From positions 55,333,556-55,397,555 of the forward strand of contig CM064502.1 of assembly GCA_032716605.1 (NCBI GenBank): a DNA stretch of 64,000 nucleotides, given 5' to 3'. Of the stretch, positions 32,804 to 44,459 are shown in pieces. A program made the translations under genes and the position numbers. The stretch's first letter is position 1; every line of letters begins with the position of its first letter. The notes beneath the pieces were generated by a model. The model was not told where the DNA came from. It worked only from the letters and a program-made list of their open reading frames with translations, and ran no database searches. Origin of the DNA: Paralithodes platypus (Eukaryota > Arthropoda > Malacostraca > Decapoda > Lithodidae).

Positions 32804-32999
32804 ATCTTCGCTGTTGTCTGCTGCAATGGTGCCGTCTCTCGCTCTGCTGTTGATGACGATGTCGTTGCTGCTGTTTTTGATGTCGTTGCTGTTCTTGCTG
32901 TTATTGATTTCGTTGCTGTTATTGATGTCGTTTTCCCGTAACCATGCTGTCTCCGTTGTTGTCGTCCCTATCATTCCGTCAAACAATCACCAATGTTGA
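32804..32999 (-). other. Candidate minus-strand exon or degenerate GTT/GAC repeat
   Basis: On the minus strand the stretch ends in a good donor, GATTCG|GTGAGC, at 32804. Two frames are open: one N/S/D-rich (NDINNSNEINNSKNSND), one T/S/Q-rich. The DNA is a degenerate GTTGCTGTT repeat, so the openness may be compositional. A GGGGAGGCAGACC-family MITE end lies next to it at 33005. Confidence 0.25.
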
Positions 33000-33287
33000 T
33001 GCCTTAAGGAGAGGTCTTTTAGTTTGCCCCCTAGACCTCCATCAATTGTTTTTAATCCTCACTGCTACCTTCTTGTCTGCTGTTTGATGTATCCAGTTGG
33101 TTGTCAATATTCGCTCGTCTCTGCCATATCTGCGGGGTCTGCTTCATATGCTATCTCTGCCGTTTTGCCATATCTGCTTTCGATACCAAGGCTGGACACC
33201 AATGACTTCTTGACGGACTGCTTCCTGACAATACAAATAAATATATAAATACAAAATAATCTTGACTTTTCTTGTATGTGTGTGTGA

Positions 33288-33355
33288 GAGGGGTGGGGGG
33301 GGGGGGGGGGGTACAGGGAGGGCGTTGATGTACCAGGGGGGGGGGGGGGGAGGGA
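33288..33355. repeat. G-rich tracts
   Basis: Two runs of 13 or more G lie at 33296-33310 and 33338-33350. Confidence 0.95.
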
Positions 33356-33584
33356 ATACAATACAGTATAGAAGTATAGAACACCAGACTCAATAGAACG
33401 GGTAGAAAAGATTATAAGCAATAGACTACACACAAATCCAGAATAGGACCGAAACCAAATTATCTGGGATGGTTAGGATAAACTACCAGGGAAGGGAAGG
33501 GAAAGGGAAGATTCGTAGCGGGTGGTGGAATGGTTTTATGAGGAAAGTGGAAATAAATATTTAAATATTGATCTAGAACCCCTG

Positions 33585-33870
33585 GACCCCCCCCCCCCCT
33601 TACATGATTCCCCTTTCTAGCCCCCCCCCCCCCCACCAGGTCCCCCTCTCAGGACCCCCCCCCCACTCTTGGGTCACCCTCAGAACACTCACCCCCCTCA
33701 GGATCCTCCCTTACCCCCCTCAGGATCCTACCTTACCCTCTTCAGGACCCCCCTTACCCCCATTAGGACCCCCCCTTACGCTGTACCCCCCTCAAGACTC
33801 TCCCCTACCCCCATCAAGACCCCCCCCCCTTCCCCCTGGACCCCCCTACTCTCTACCCCCTTCCTTGAAA
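33585..33870. repeat. C-rich minisatellite
   Basis: Units like TTACCCCCCTCAGGATCC and TTACCCCCATTAGGACCC recur with 18-24 bp spacing. Proline-rich frames here are artefacts. Confidence 0.9.
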
Positions 33871-34539
33871 CACTTTTATTTCTGGTGCCTCAATATATTA
33901 TTCTTTTTACAGATGTGCTGCCCTGCTGTGACCAGACTAAGGACCCTGGACTAATGGAGGATACGCTATTTATAAACAAAATAAAATAAAATAAAATATC
34001 CAATTAGTTTTGACTATTGATTCCAACCTGTTGATGTAATCCAATATTGTATATCAATCTTTTATATTTCTGAAAGATGGTTATTCATTTTAACTTTGAA
34101 TTAATAAAACAAATGAAAGTTATTGTAATCCAATATCGTAGATATTTTTTAGATAATGAACCGCATATCAATAATTAATCTTAATTTTGGAATGCATAGA
34201 AAAACTAGTTTCAATAAATGATTACCCTCGATAAATTTAGAACATATTTACAAATTCTTAATAAGATTTAAATTTATATTTTAAAATATTGGAATACATT
34301 GCCAGATAATAGAAAAGGGCAAGTTCACGAAACGAACTGCAAAATAAAATGACTGGGTGAGGAGGGATGACTTTCAATAACTAATATATCTAGATTCTTG
34401 GAGAGGTAGGTAGGAAGAGTTACATGGGTTAGGGAGAAGCAGGCAAATATCAATAGTTACATCAGATAGATACATGGATAGATATACGCCTAGCAACAGT
34501 TATATGGAAAGAGTTGGATTATACCTTTAATGATTAAAT

Positions 34540-35000
34540 TATCCAAACTAATGCACCACTTGACCAACACCTCACGTAATCACCAACACCACTGAATACT
34601 GCCAACACACTAAATCACACTTCCAATAGTGTTACACACAACATACTAAATCACACTGCCAACATTTAGGTTCAATGATTGTCAACACATCTGCCAACAA
34701 TCCACACTTTTCTTTGCCAACAGTCTTACACACATTTAATCACTTTGCCAACCCTCATACACACTTAATCAGCATATCACTACCTAAGCCTGCTTTGCCC
34801 ATACACTATTAACACTTAAGCATACACCCTTAGTCACTTATTGAATATATCCCTACCCTACTTTGATCACGTACTCTGCCAACATCCACATATCACGCCA
34901 CACTTTCAATACACACTTTACCACAATGCCAACTGACTTATCATTTTGCCAACATTCCTACTCTACTTAACACTACACATCACACACAACAGGAAGAAAC
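34540..35000. repeat. Degenerate CACTTAATCACTTTGCCAAC repeat
   Basis: CACACTTAATCA and TTTGCCAACA words recur irregularly over about 450 bp; a strongly diverged tandem array is likely. Confidence 0.55.
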
Positions 35001-35217
35001 TTATTATAGAAACCAACCTTCCCCCAAAAGCTGCACACTATACATAATTTAGTTCCAAAAGTAATAAACACTACTAAATATTAAACGCAGTAGGTTAGTT
35101 AGATTATATATTAGCTAGTCTTACTTTTCAACTGACTGTATATTGCAAAGTACAGGCTTACCTCAGTACTGCCTGGTGGGAGATAGGATAGTGGTGGTGT
35201 AGACTACTAGATGTTAA

Positions 35218-35436
35218 CCCTCTCCGACATAAGGCGCGATTTTGAGCCGATTAGGGATACTTTAAAGCCTTTGTTACCATCAGGGGTATTTATAAACCTT
35301 TAGTTTAGTTACTTCAACCTCTGCAGTTGTCTGAGTTAGCTGTGGGCAGAAAACTAATTTTGGAGAGGTAATTATAAGAGAACTCTATTTAGTATTGCTA
35401 ATCTGGCAACCTCTGCGTCATATGGTCGTGAGAGGG
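35218..35436. mobile_element. TTAA-flanked MITE, CCCTCTCACGTCC family, intact copy
   Basis: TTAA at 35214-35217 and 35437-35440 flank 219 bp ending CCCTCTCCGACATAAGG and CATATGGTCGTGAGAGGG. This is the empty-site reference for copy A of the SINE-like element. Confidence 0.9.
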
Positions 35437-35444
35437 TTAACTTA

Positions 35445-36700
35445 GCTGATGAACTGGATTATACCTGAGAAGTAAGAAATATAAAGGACCGTATACTTAA
35501 GAAAATTAAAAGGATTATAGAAGTATTTCTTAAAAGCTTGGCTATGAAATAAAAAATGTTAAACTGAAATCATTAATTAAAGATAAAAATGCCAAATTGC
35601 ATTGCCAATGAAACCCAATATTAAAGGCTTAAAATCCAAAAAAAGCTTAATGACTAATTACTGAAAACCCAATGGCTATTACAATATGGATAGAAAATTA
35701 TAAAGAAACTTTCCAAAGAAAATTACTAAACGTAATATTGGGTACATTATGTACTGCACAGTTAGTTATACCATGATCACAAAGCCGAGTTGCAAATTAG
35801 CCAAAGACAATGTGTATTATTGTTTTCTGAAGTACTTTAGGTACGTAATATAAAAGGAAAAGCTTCATATGTATAATAATTACCTTTACTGGTATTATAT
35901 AAGTATTCTGTAGGTGCAGTGTTTTTTTTTGTTGTTATATATAAAAATGTGTCTGATCAATAAAAAACTAAGTTTATAATTATATGCTCTTTTTAATATC
36001 CATGTTTCTGCCGTTTCAAATTTTATAAGTTAAAGTATAATTTTTTCTAAGTTAATTATCTTGGTTCTCTTCATATTTCGTCAATTTTCAAGTTATAAGT
36101 ACTTTTTCAAGTATATATTTTTTTGTAAGTTAATTAAATTTGATTTAAGTTCTCTTTATATTCTGAGTTTTCTTTTATTTAGATAGTTTCATATTTTTTT
36201 CTTTGTCCATATATTGGAACTTTATTTATAATTGAAAACTATTTTTCTAAGTTTTCATCAGTTATAAAAGTCATAGCTTACAATAGAGTGATCAAGAAAA
36301 GATATGTTCGTTTTTTGGGTTTTTTTTATTAAGTAAAGTTCGCGTGACAAAGACGATATATAACAATATTATACGCGGTACAAAAGCGGTGTGTATACAG
36401 TATATCATAAGTTAACGTTAAAGCAAATACAAGAGTAATGAATTCAAGTGATGCACAGATATTATTTGACCCGGTACAATGGCGGAATATATATAAGCTA
36501 CGTTAAAGGCAAACAGTCATTAAATTAAAGCAAAGACAAATATTGAAGCTGAAGGAGGGGCGACCAACTCAGGGGGGAAGAGGGGAAGGGGGACATCATC
36601 AAAACAACAAAGCTGTGAATTAATAAGAATAGCAAACATTAGTAAATGTAATAAAGCCCTATCTCATCTGAAAGGGAATAATAGATTAGCCTAACCTAAC
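35445..36700. other. AT-rich non-coding span
   Basis: Poly(T)-rich stretches (36000-36250) repeat words such as TTTTTCTAAGTT and CAAGTTATAAGT. No gene was recognised. Confidence 0.4.
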
Positions 36701-36712
36701 ACACACCATGCA

Positions 36713-36880
36713 ACTACGACTACATACTATGACTACTACTAAGACTACATACTACGACTACATACTACGACTACTACTGCGACTACATACTACGACTACA
36801 TACTAAGACTACATACTAAGACTACATACTAAGACTACATACTAAGACTACATACTAAGACTACATACTACGACTACACC
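36713..36880. repeat. 13-bp tandem repeat ACTAMGACTACAT
   Basis: About a dozen units with A/C variation at one position, followed by CCTAACC/CCCTACC repeats to 36915. Confidence 0.95.
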
Positions 36881-36994
36881 TAACCTAACCCAACCCTACC
36901 CTACCCCTAACCTAACACGCATCATTCATACCATGCCACATTCATACCATGCAACTACTACTACAACTACGACTACAAACAAAACAAGAATAAC

Positions 36995-37340
36995 ACTCCC
37001 CTTGTGTCCTGATGGTGTTGCAGTCTCGTGGTGTTGGCAGTCCACAGGCAGCATGATGGTGTTGCAGTCTCGTAGTGTTGGCAGAGTCCACAGGCAGCAT
37101 GATGGTGTTGCAGTCTCGTAGTGTTGGCAGAGTCCACAGGCAGCATGATGGTGTTGCAGTCTCATGGTGTTGGCAGAGTCCACAGGGCAGTCTCGTAGTG
37201 TCGGCAGAGTCCACAGGGCAGTCTCGTAGTGTCGGCAGAGTCCACAGGGCAGTCTCGTAGTGTAGAGTCCACAGGGCAGTCTCGTAGTGTAGAGTCCACA
37301 GGGCAGTCTCGTAGTGTTGGCAGAGTCCACAGGCAGCAAC
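36995..37340. repeat. Minisatellite with long and short units
   Basis: GTCTCGTAGTGTTGGCAGAG and TCCACAGGCAGCATGATGGT form about 46-bp units on the left; shorter units of 31 and 25 bp (GGGCAGTCTCGTAGTG...AGAGTCCACA) fill the right. Confidence 0.93.
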
Positions 37341-37344
37341 TCAA

Positions 37345-38090
37345 ATCCTGGAAATAAGAAATAAAAAAAAAAATTGAGATCGTAAACAACATAAAACAAA
37401 ATCTATTTATACTCTGTTCACGACAAGTAGGCAAACTCTTAGATTTTAATTTTCAAACTTATTGTTTTAAGTTACAAGAGTTTATAAGCAAGGATATACG
37501 ATGCTAATTATCAAGCACTTTTAATGAAAGGTTGAAAAGATATATATTTGTATTTAATTAATTATGTTTATTTGTAAGTTAATTGGTGAAAATATGAATT
37601 AAGTAACACCCCGTTTTTAACATTAATCATTAATTACAAACCCCAATGTACTTGAACAAAATTAATATGAACAGTATAGCAACAGAACAGAGTATAATGA
37701 TATAGTATAATGAGTTGGGCAGTAACTTACCCCAGACAGTTGGTAGGTTGATGTGTGTGTGTGCAGAGTCCATAGTTCGGGTGGTGTTGGTAGCTTCCGG
37801 TCAGTTGGCTTAGTCCGTAGTTCGGTGATGGTGGGATAAAAACACCAACTCAAATCCTGAAATAGAGAAAAAGAAAAAATATAAGACTAAGAAATATTTA
37901 CGCAGTACGAGATATAAATATATTACTATATTAATGAATTATAAACTATCTAAAATACCCAACTGAAATATTTACAAAGTATGTACGGTATCTAAAACAT
38001 ATATAGATAAAACAATGTTATATCCAACTATGAATTACGTATGAAATGCGGGATATGTAAAAAAAAACGAGTTGCATTTAAACATCTACA
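37345..38090. other. AT-rich non-coding span
   Basis: A single GTAGTTCGG/CATAGTTCGG duplication is seen at 37770-37830, and CTCAAATCCTG recurs at 37338 and 37848. No gene was recognised. Confidence 0.4.
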
Positions 38091-38094
38091 CAGA

Positions 38095-38890
38095 ACTGGG
38101 TGGTATATGAAACTCTCGCCCGCGCGTTGGTCCTGAGGCCGGCTGCCTGCCTGAGTCACCCAAAACAGCCCAAAACGCCCAAAATTACCAAGCCCAAATT
38201 AACGCTACGACATTCTAACCTACACCAATCGATTTACCGCATCATTTTACGCTTTCTTAATACTTTTTTCTTTGCTGGACTTGTGTCAGATTCTCCAAAT
38301 TCGCTTTCCCTGAGCCAGAAATCGAAATGTTCAGTCACAAATTTGAAAGTCCAGTAACTTTTGCAGTTTTTGAGTTACAAGGCTGGGTGAGACTTTGCCA
38401 TTAGGTAGTTCAAATTATTTAGAGAAATGAATGTTCTCAGATTTTTACATTTTTGAGTTTTACGAAAGATATGAATGAATTAGTGCCGAAAGATTCATAC
38501 AACGTCAAGTATAAGTAAATGTGGTTGAAATGATCTGTTCTTTCACACAATTATACATTCATTTATATATTCCGTTTTATATGAATGCTTGAAAATAATA
38601 GAAACTCGAGTAATAACCGAATAAAGTAGATATTGAAGGACTTGGTGATCCACGCGCTCTGGCTAAGTCTGACTGTCTGGTGCCTTATCCACCCAATAAC
38701 TTCCTAATTCACCAACCTATATTAACACTACACCTTTCTAACCTATTTGATTCGATTTACCGCATCATTTAACCCCTTCTCGCATAATTCCTTCCTATTA
38801 ATCTTAGAGTTTTATCTATCTCCATTCCTGAACCCAAGTCATATTTTCAGGTCTCAAATTCAAAAGTTACTGAATTATTTCGTATTATGT
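38095..38890. repeat. Two diverged direct copies of a 270-bp segment
   Basis: The segments 38120-38365 and 38655-38885 share ACCTACACCAATCGATTTACCGCATCATTT-type, TTAATACT and TCAAATT..AGT..AGTAACTTTT words in the same order (the first word is shown only as a description). Confidence 0.5.
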
Positions 38891-39107
38891 ACTTCTCACT
38901 TCTCCGCTTGTTCTTCCTCTGTCCAATTGCTCTTCTTTCCTACTTTACTCCAGCCATCTGGTCTGGTCTGGTATTATTAGGTGTAAATATTTAATAAATA
39001 GGCAGTGTGCTACCGTAGTTATGTATACACTGTTTTATATCATATGACGCGATTTTGAGCCTATTGGGGTGTGTTTCAAGTTTGATGGAGGTCTAGAGAA
39101 AATTAAA

Positions 39108-39219
39108 ATAGAGAATTAACCCCCTGACTTCCGCAAACCCCTCCCTCCTAATCTGAATAAAATCGTCTAATGATAGCCAGATTAAACTGCCAAAATGCGT
39201 CATATTCCTCGAGGGGTTA
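39108..39219. mobile_element. TTAA MITE fragments (two families) fused
   Basis: ATATGACGCGATTTTGAGCC at 39043 is the start of the CCCTCTCACGTCC family. TTAACCCCCTGACTTCCGC and AAAATCGTCTAATGATAGCC followed by GAGGGGTTAA belong to the CCCCTTCTGTACCG group. Confidence 0.6.
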
Positions 39220-39235
39220 ACAAATATGTAAATTA

Positions 39236-39654
39236 AAGGGAGATGGGTCGTTTTTCTGGTCCCCCTTCTCCCTCATGTTTAGCCCCATTAGTTTTCAGAT
39301 TGTATGACCTTCGGCCCATTAGCTTGGCGATTTTAAAACCTTTCGCTCCATTTCTTTGTCAATATGAAGACTTTTCGTGTCATTTAGGTGTCAATTTTTT
39401 TCCTGTCGAGCGATAGCGAGCGAGTTAATTTCATGAATTGAGTTTAAGAGTAAAGTCGGTTGGTGGAGTTAACATAGTAATTATAAGAGGAACCCGGACA
39501 TTTTTATATCGAAAAATGTACAAATATATCTTGAAGGAGGGTCTTGGGCGGGTGTTTTCTTAAGCTTGATGGAGGTCTAGGGAGCAAACTAAGAAATATA
39601 ATATAAATATGCATAAATGAGCAAATAAATACGCCCATCCCCCCTTAAGTAACA
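39236..39654. mobile_element. GGGGAGGCAGACC-family MITE with a small internal insertion
   Basis: TTAAAGGGAGATGGGTCGTT to CGCCCATCCCCCCTTAA. About 60 bases at 39424-39485 are foreign to the family and resemble the tail of the tRNA-derived SINE (GTAAAGTCGGTTGGTG). Confidence 0.78.
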
Positions 39655-39655
39655 T

Positions 39656-39895
39656 AAGGGGAGAATGTAGTGTTAAAAATGACCCAGCCTTCATAAATTA
39701 TAGGCTCGCTATCGCTCGCCAGATAATCGTTACCTAAATGGCACGAAAGGTTTTAAAATTGACAGAAATAGGTCGAAAATTCTTTAAATAGACAAACTAA
39801 TGGGGCGAACGTCTTAAAATCTCAAAAGCAATGAGGCTAAACATGAGGGAGAAAGGGGTCAGGAAACAAATCCCTCCAGTGGAAATCTCCCCTTT
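39656..39895. mobile_element. GGGGAGGCAGACC-family MITE, second copy in tandem
   Basis: It begins GGGGAGAATGTAG right after the previous copy and ends GGAAATCTCCCC; the first third is missing. Confidence 0.7.
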
Positions 39896-40449
39896 ACATT
39901 AAATGTGGCTGAAATTGGGTAATTCTGTACTTCTAGTCAAACTAATCGGTTGATCCCTCCCTCCCTCCCTCGGACTCCCCCCCCCCCCCCACCCGGCCCC
40001 CAACTCCTCGAATTCCACGTACGTTTTTTTTTCTCAGAAAACTGAGCTTTGAGCATAGACTAAAGAATTTGTTTACAGGATAGGTTGAGGGTAACTATAC
40101 TATATAGGAAACGCATAGCCCATATATTGAGGGTTGCTCTCTTGTATAGTTGTGCATATATTTTGATTGACTATGTACTATAAACTCTGAACATTGTATA
40201 AAATTATGCATGACCTTCAGCAACAACGTTCCCCAAAGTGTTGGGGCTTGTACTGAGTGCTAAATAAACAATATGAAAACAAAGATAGCTGGTTGAGGGG
40301 CCCTCAAACCCCCCCCCCCCCCATGACTTATTGTAAGTGTTAATATATTGGGTCAATCAGCCACAAACACATCGCTTTCAACATTTTCATCATTAGTACG
40401 CGCGACGTCTACTTTTTATTGATTGTAGTTATATTGAGAGTATTTTATG

Positions 40450-40580
40450 AAGCTTAGGAAGGATAGAGTAAATTCTTAAAATCGCCAAACTAATGGCCCA
40501 AACGTCTTAAAATCTGAAAACTAATGGGGCTAAACACGAGGGAGAAGGGAAGCCAGTAAAACGACCCATCCCCCCTTAAA
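40450..40580. mobile_element. MITE fragments of both major TTAA families
   Basis: TATTTTATGAAGCTTAGGAA (CCCCTTCTGTACCG arm) runs into AAATCGCCAAACTAATGGCC and ends GACCCATCCCCCCTTAA (GGGGAGGCAGACC right end). Confidence 0.65.
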
Positions 40581-40589
40581 GCGATTCAT

Positions 40590-41030
40590 ATATCGGCCAT
40601 TTTGGATTATGTTTGGGATTATGGAAAAAGGGAGTGGTGGCCTGGTGCGGGGTAACTAACATAAAATAATGGTAATAGTATAGCACTAACACTCCGTGCA
40701 TCCTATAAAATGCGCTTACCCTACACATTATCGAAATAGTGACCCATCCTACTTAAAGTACGGTAAAATTGTGGGTGCATTTTGAAGTTATATAAGTTTT
40801 TAACGAGATTTACTATGTTTAAACAATATTTCCTGACGTCCATCGACGCTATATCGCAGACGAATTTACCTTCGGACCTACAGTAAGTTTTCTGTTGACC
40901 CATTTTCTTGCGATACGCGGCGGTTTCGGGTGGTTTTTCATTCTCCCGTAGTTAGTATGTTTTAGTATTTTGACATCTACATCATTTGTCAAGAGCAGCA
41001 GGGGTCAGGGGGCGGCAGCTCCCAAGTTAG
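40590..41030. other. Non-coding span with a good splice-donor match
   Basis: CCTACA|GTAAGT at 40878-40890 is an attractive 5' splice site on the plus strand, but no coding frame or promoter leads into it. Otherwise unrecognised. Confidence 0.3.
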
Positions 41031-41031
41031 G

Positions 41032-41205
41032 TAAGGTTACTGACACTATTGTCGTTGGAAGTGCATGTGACACACGTCTGCCGCGAGTGCAGCCTCCCCA
41101 ACTGGCGGCGGACGTTGGGGAGGCTGCACTCGCGGCAAACATGTGTGACGGTGTCACATAACGCCGGCAATTCCGATGACAATACAGTATTGTCATTAAC
41201 CTAAC
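41032..41205. repeat. GC-rich foldback with a long perfect stem
   Basis: TGCCGCGAGTGCAGCCTCCC at 41080-41099 pairs with its exact complement at about 41117-41137, across an 11-base loop TGGCGGCGGAC. Weaker pairing extends outward through ATGTGACACA/TGTGTGAC and on to the flanking GTTACTGACA/TGTCATTAAC. Confidence 0.9.
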
Positions 41206-41343
41206 CAAACAACCTTACCTAACCCCTGCATATGTCAGTAGTAGGAACTAGGGCTTCCTAAATAAGGCAGGTTAAAAACTTACAATGGCAAAACAAAACA
41301 AAAGTTCGCAAAGGAAAGGTACGAACGCGCGCGTATAAAGAAC

Positions 41344-41510
41344 TCCCCCCCCCCCCCCCCCCCCCCCTTTACAGGCTAAAGTAAGAGAATGTGCGCGTGT
41401 ATATGTAGAGGTTGTAGGATGGGGGGGGGGGTAAGCGAGCGAGAGAGAGAGAATGAGCGCGTGTGCATGTAGGGGGGCGGGGAGTAAGTTGGATCAGTTT
41501 ATGGGGCAGA
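41344..41510. repeat. Poly(C), poly(G) and GA/GCGC-rich tract
   Basis: A C run of about 24 at 41345-41368, a G run at 41421-41431, and (GA)n with alternating GCGTGTG words. Confidence 0.93.
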
Positions 41511-41587
41511 GGGGGGATGCGGGAGAGGGCGGTATAGGTTAAAACTCACTATATACGACAGCATCTAAATCACCCAAAACAAAAATT

Positions 41588-42294
41588 ACGATTTTAGTTA
41601 CTGGACACCTATTTGACAGGTACCGCCAACGATTTAATACGTATTTTTTTTCGGTTTCCACGCATCCCACACCAAGCTACACCCTTTTCTGGTGTACGAA
41701 ACACTAAAAAAGTATTGGGGACACTTTAATAATGATAATATGAGACGAAATATAAAGACAACTCGGTTGCGTTCGTGGAAGTAGTGTCGCTTTGTTTACT
41801 TTACGCTCGGAGTGACTTCCCGGTCCCACCTTGGCGGTCGACTTCAAATGTCTAAGCTTATATAACCAGTTGTTGGGTCCATTTTTTGATCAAGACTTGC
41901 GTTATAGGCCGTGGGATACAGGACAGGGTTGAGGGGGGGCTCTGCCCCCCCCCCCCCCCCCCCCGTGAATTATAATAATCGTCATATGTGGCCAGCAGGG
42001 GGCAAGTAAAACAGCTGGCCGTAGTAACCTCGAGCGTCCAGTTGGGTAAACAAACCGCGACGATCCGAAGCGACGACGGACCCCCCCCCCCCCCCCCCGC
42101 TGCCGATTTTCGCCACAAACGCCCCGTTTTATTCTCGTCGAAAACCATATTTAAAAACTTATTATATTGTTTTCAATACTATTACCGGACCAGAAAAAGG
42201 TGTAGCTTGGTGTTGGATGCGTGGAAACCGAAAACAAATGTGTATTAAATCCTCGGGGGTACCTGTCAAAAAGGTGTTCAGTAACTAAAATCGT
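41588..42294. mobile_element. Element with long inverted repeats (over 100 bp)
   Basis: ACGATTTTAGTTACTGGACA at the left returns inverted as TGTTCAGTAACTAAAATCGT at the right. The pairing continues through TTTGACAGGTACC, CGGTTTCCACGCATCC and CACCAAGCTACACC. The 480-bp interior is GC-richer, has two C runs and no credible ORF. Confidence 0.88.
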
Positions 42295-42389
42295 ACCAAA
42301 AAAAAAAAAAGATTTACTAAACATATTCATTGTACTGTACTGTATATACGTAAACTAAAATCCTAAATTGGGAACGAGTGGATATGTGG

Positions 42390-42640
42390 AAAGACGAAGG
42401 CAACTTGGAGGGAGAGTGTGATATGGGGGGGGGGGGGGGTAGTTGGGTGAAGGAGAAGGGGACAAGTTGTCAGGAAGAGGGCAGGAGAGGAAGGGGGGGA
42501 TTCAGAAGAGAGAAGGATAAGAAGAGAGGAGGGGGAGAGAAAGGAAGAAGAGGAGGAAGGGAGGAGATAATAGAAGCGGGTTGGGGGGTGGAAACGAGTG
42601 CGAGGGAGGAAGGAGGTGGGGGGGGGGGAAGACACAGATA
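42390..42640. repeat. Polypurine tract, about 250 bp
   Basis: The plus strand is almost pure G/A, with G runs up to 14 (42425-42439). It has triplex/H-DNA and quadruplex potential. Frames on both strands (G/E/R-rich, or S/P-rich) are compositional. Confidence 0.9.
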
Positions 42641-43412
42641 TCACCTCATTCGCTAGTTTGTACCATAATTAATAGTTAACGTACCCCTCTATGTTCACCG
42701 CACCTCACCAACATAATGTAAACACGCCAATTTATTTCTGTTATGACCTAAATATCCTGGAAGTCAACGATATTCCTGTATTTATACTTGTTAGACTGAC
42801 GATATGGCAGACACGAATCGTCTCATTCAGTCATGTCTTTAATTTCCTTGTATTAATCCATTATTATACATCCATAAGTACCTTAGCATCAATAGCATTT
42901 CAGTACACACTTCTTATCTAAATATATACACGCAAATATTCCCATACACACCTTAAATACGGTAAAAATGCGAAGAGCCAACGACCGCACATCCGTCTTC
43001 TTCCAGGAGAATGATAGCACTGAATAATGACGTCACATTCAAACGATGCTTGCCCGACCATCCACAAGTCCTGTTCGGATTTATAGATAGTTAATTAATG
43101 AACTTCCGCATTATCTTCAGGCTTAGCATGTTCCCAGAAGATAGTCTGTTTTATCTTAAGTATTTGGAAGTTGTTGTAATCTGCATAAAGGGCTTGTGAT
43201 GCAGACATATATCATTTATAAACTGAAACACTGGCATCAATACCAACCTTGCCATAAAACAGATGAAACATGCGCGAGATTCAAATTATACAATTACTAT
43301 ATGTAGGCTACAGTACAGTTGACCTCATAAATGTATACACATTACGTGATAGGAAAATTAGTATTAATGTTATTTTATTTAGCTTGAAGGGGGTCGGTGA
43401 GGAGTCTTTTAA

Positions 43413-43606
43413 CCCCTTGTCTGTTTAGTCTAATGTTAGCTATATTTAGACGATGTTGTGCAATTTAAGAAGAATCTGTGGTAGTAAACGGGGGTAAGAG
43501 AGATAGTTCGAAGCCTGGTAATTGCTGGAGGCCCTTTTTAACCTCAATAACATCGTCTAATAGTTGGCAGAATATAATCCAAAATACGTCGCCGGTACAG
43601 AAGGGG
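43413..43606. mobile_element. TTAA-flanked MITE, CCCCTTCTGTACCG family, copy at 43.4 kb
   Basis: TTAA at 43409-43412 and 43607-43610. The right end CGCCGGTACAGAAGGGG is intact and the left end CCCCTTGTCTGTTTAG is diverged. Internal arms are present. A half copy in the other phase follows at 43637-43750. Confidence 0.85.
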
Positions 43607-43801
43607 TTAAGTTCGAAGGGGGAGGTATTTATCAACCCCTTCTGTACCGAGACGTCCTTTTAACTTTATTCTGGCTAATATTAGACGATTTTATTCAGTT
43701 TAAAAAGGGCCTTCAGTAATTAATTACAGGCTTCGATACTTATCTCACAGAGAAGCTGATGCATTCAGCTTTCGAATGCACCCATTACAACCATTCAAAT
43801 A

Positions 43802-44453
43802 CTGGTGATGGGCTGGTCTATCAGAGTGAGAACTGAGCGATCTCTGCCATACCCATAGCTTACTCTGACTGTTCCTTTTACTTACATATTTTCTAGATTT
43901 CAAGTGATGGCGTCTCGCTTGGTGTAGTGACTAGCGTCTCGGACTTCCACCCAGAAGGCCCGGGTTCGCGCCCACGCTCGGCGCATTAAAGATTTTTCAC
44001 AAGCACTGAGTCGTTACCATCCCTCATGAGCAAAGGGATGGGGTAGTAGTACAGGACCCCAATGGAAATACGCCTAATCGGCCTTATTGAGCTATCCTTA
44101 GCTAGCTTAGCATGCGCTAGCTTTAAGAACTATTATTATTATTATTATTATTCCGTGGATTGACCTCCCAATCTACCAAGATTGGAAGCCAAAGCGTCAC
44201 ATTTTTCCTTTGCTCCTCAACTTTCTCTCCATAATTGCTGAGGGGCACAGAGGGCCTTGGGTGGGGCTTTGGTTTCCCGGGCGTTTCCGCACCCCCCTCA
44301 GCTCCCCGCCATGGAGTGGCTTCGGTCACCCAGGCTTTATTGTGGTAGGCAGGGAGGGTTCTGTGGGGGCGCTCGGTTATGGCCTTGCTTGGGGCTTTGG
44401 AGCTGTTCGGCCAGGCAGCTTGGGGAACAACAGGAACAACAACAACAACAACA
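43802..44453 (+). mobile_element. CAA-tailed SINE-like element, copy D, split by a tRNA-SINE
   Basis: The 5' part (43804-43915, GGTGATGGGCTGGTCTATCA to GATGGCGTCTC) and 3' part (44152-44453, TTCCGTGGATTGACCTCCCA to GGGGAACAACAGG(AAC)n) are contiguous in other copies. The whole is flanked by a 15-bp duplication ACAACCATTCAAATA at 43787-43801 and 44454-44468. Confidence 0.93.
43916..44151 (+). mobile_element. tRNA-derived SINE with (ATT)n tail, nested in copy D
   Basis: A tRNA-like head (TGGTGTAGTGACTAGCGTC A-box region; GGGTTCGCGCCC B box at 43962-43973) is followed by a body (GAGCAAAGGGATGGGGTAGT, GCTTAGCATGCGCTAGC) and an (ATT)n tail at 44130-44151. No clear target duplication is visible. 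Confidence 0.85.
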
Positions 44454-44459
44454 ACAACC

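Noticed and set aside
12609..33960. A series of acceptors at 12608, 14234, 16382, 23966, 25248, 27848 and 33910 that could be alternative last exons of one gene
   Set aside because: Each gives a short open tail in the same phase, but the phase was chosen after the fact, and tails of 15-50 codons are expected by chance. No shared upstream exon is visible.
33604..33989. Proline-rich frames near 33.7 kb
   Set aside because: They follow a C-rich minisatellite.
42363..42656. Frames of over 90 codons on both strands
   Set aside because: The underlying DNA is a polypurine tract; both translations are low-complexity.
43916..43990. tRNA gene at 43.9 kb
   Set aside because: A and B boxes are present but the acceptor stem does not pair and a SINE body with an (ATT)n tail follows. 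The tRNA-like heads at 2.6, 5.3, 5.9, 23.8 and 60.9 kb were rejected as tRNA genes for the same kind of reason.
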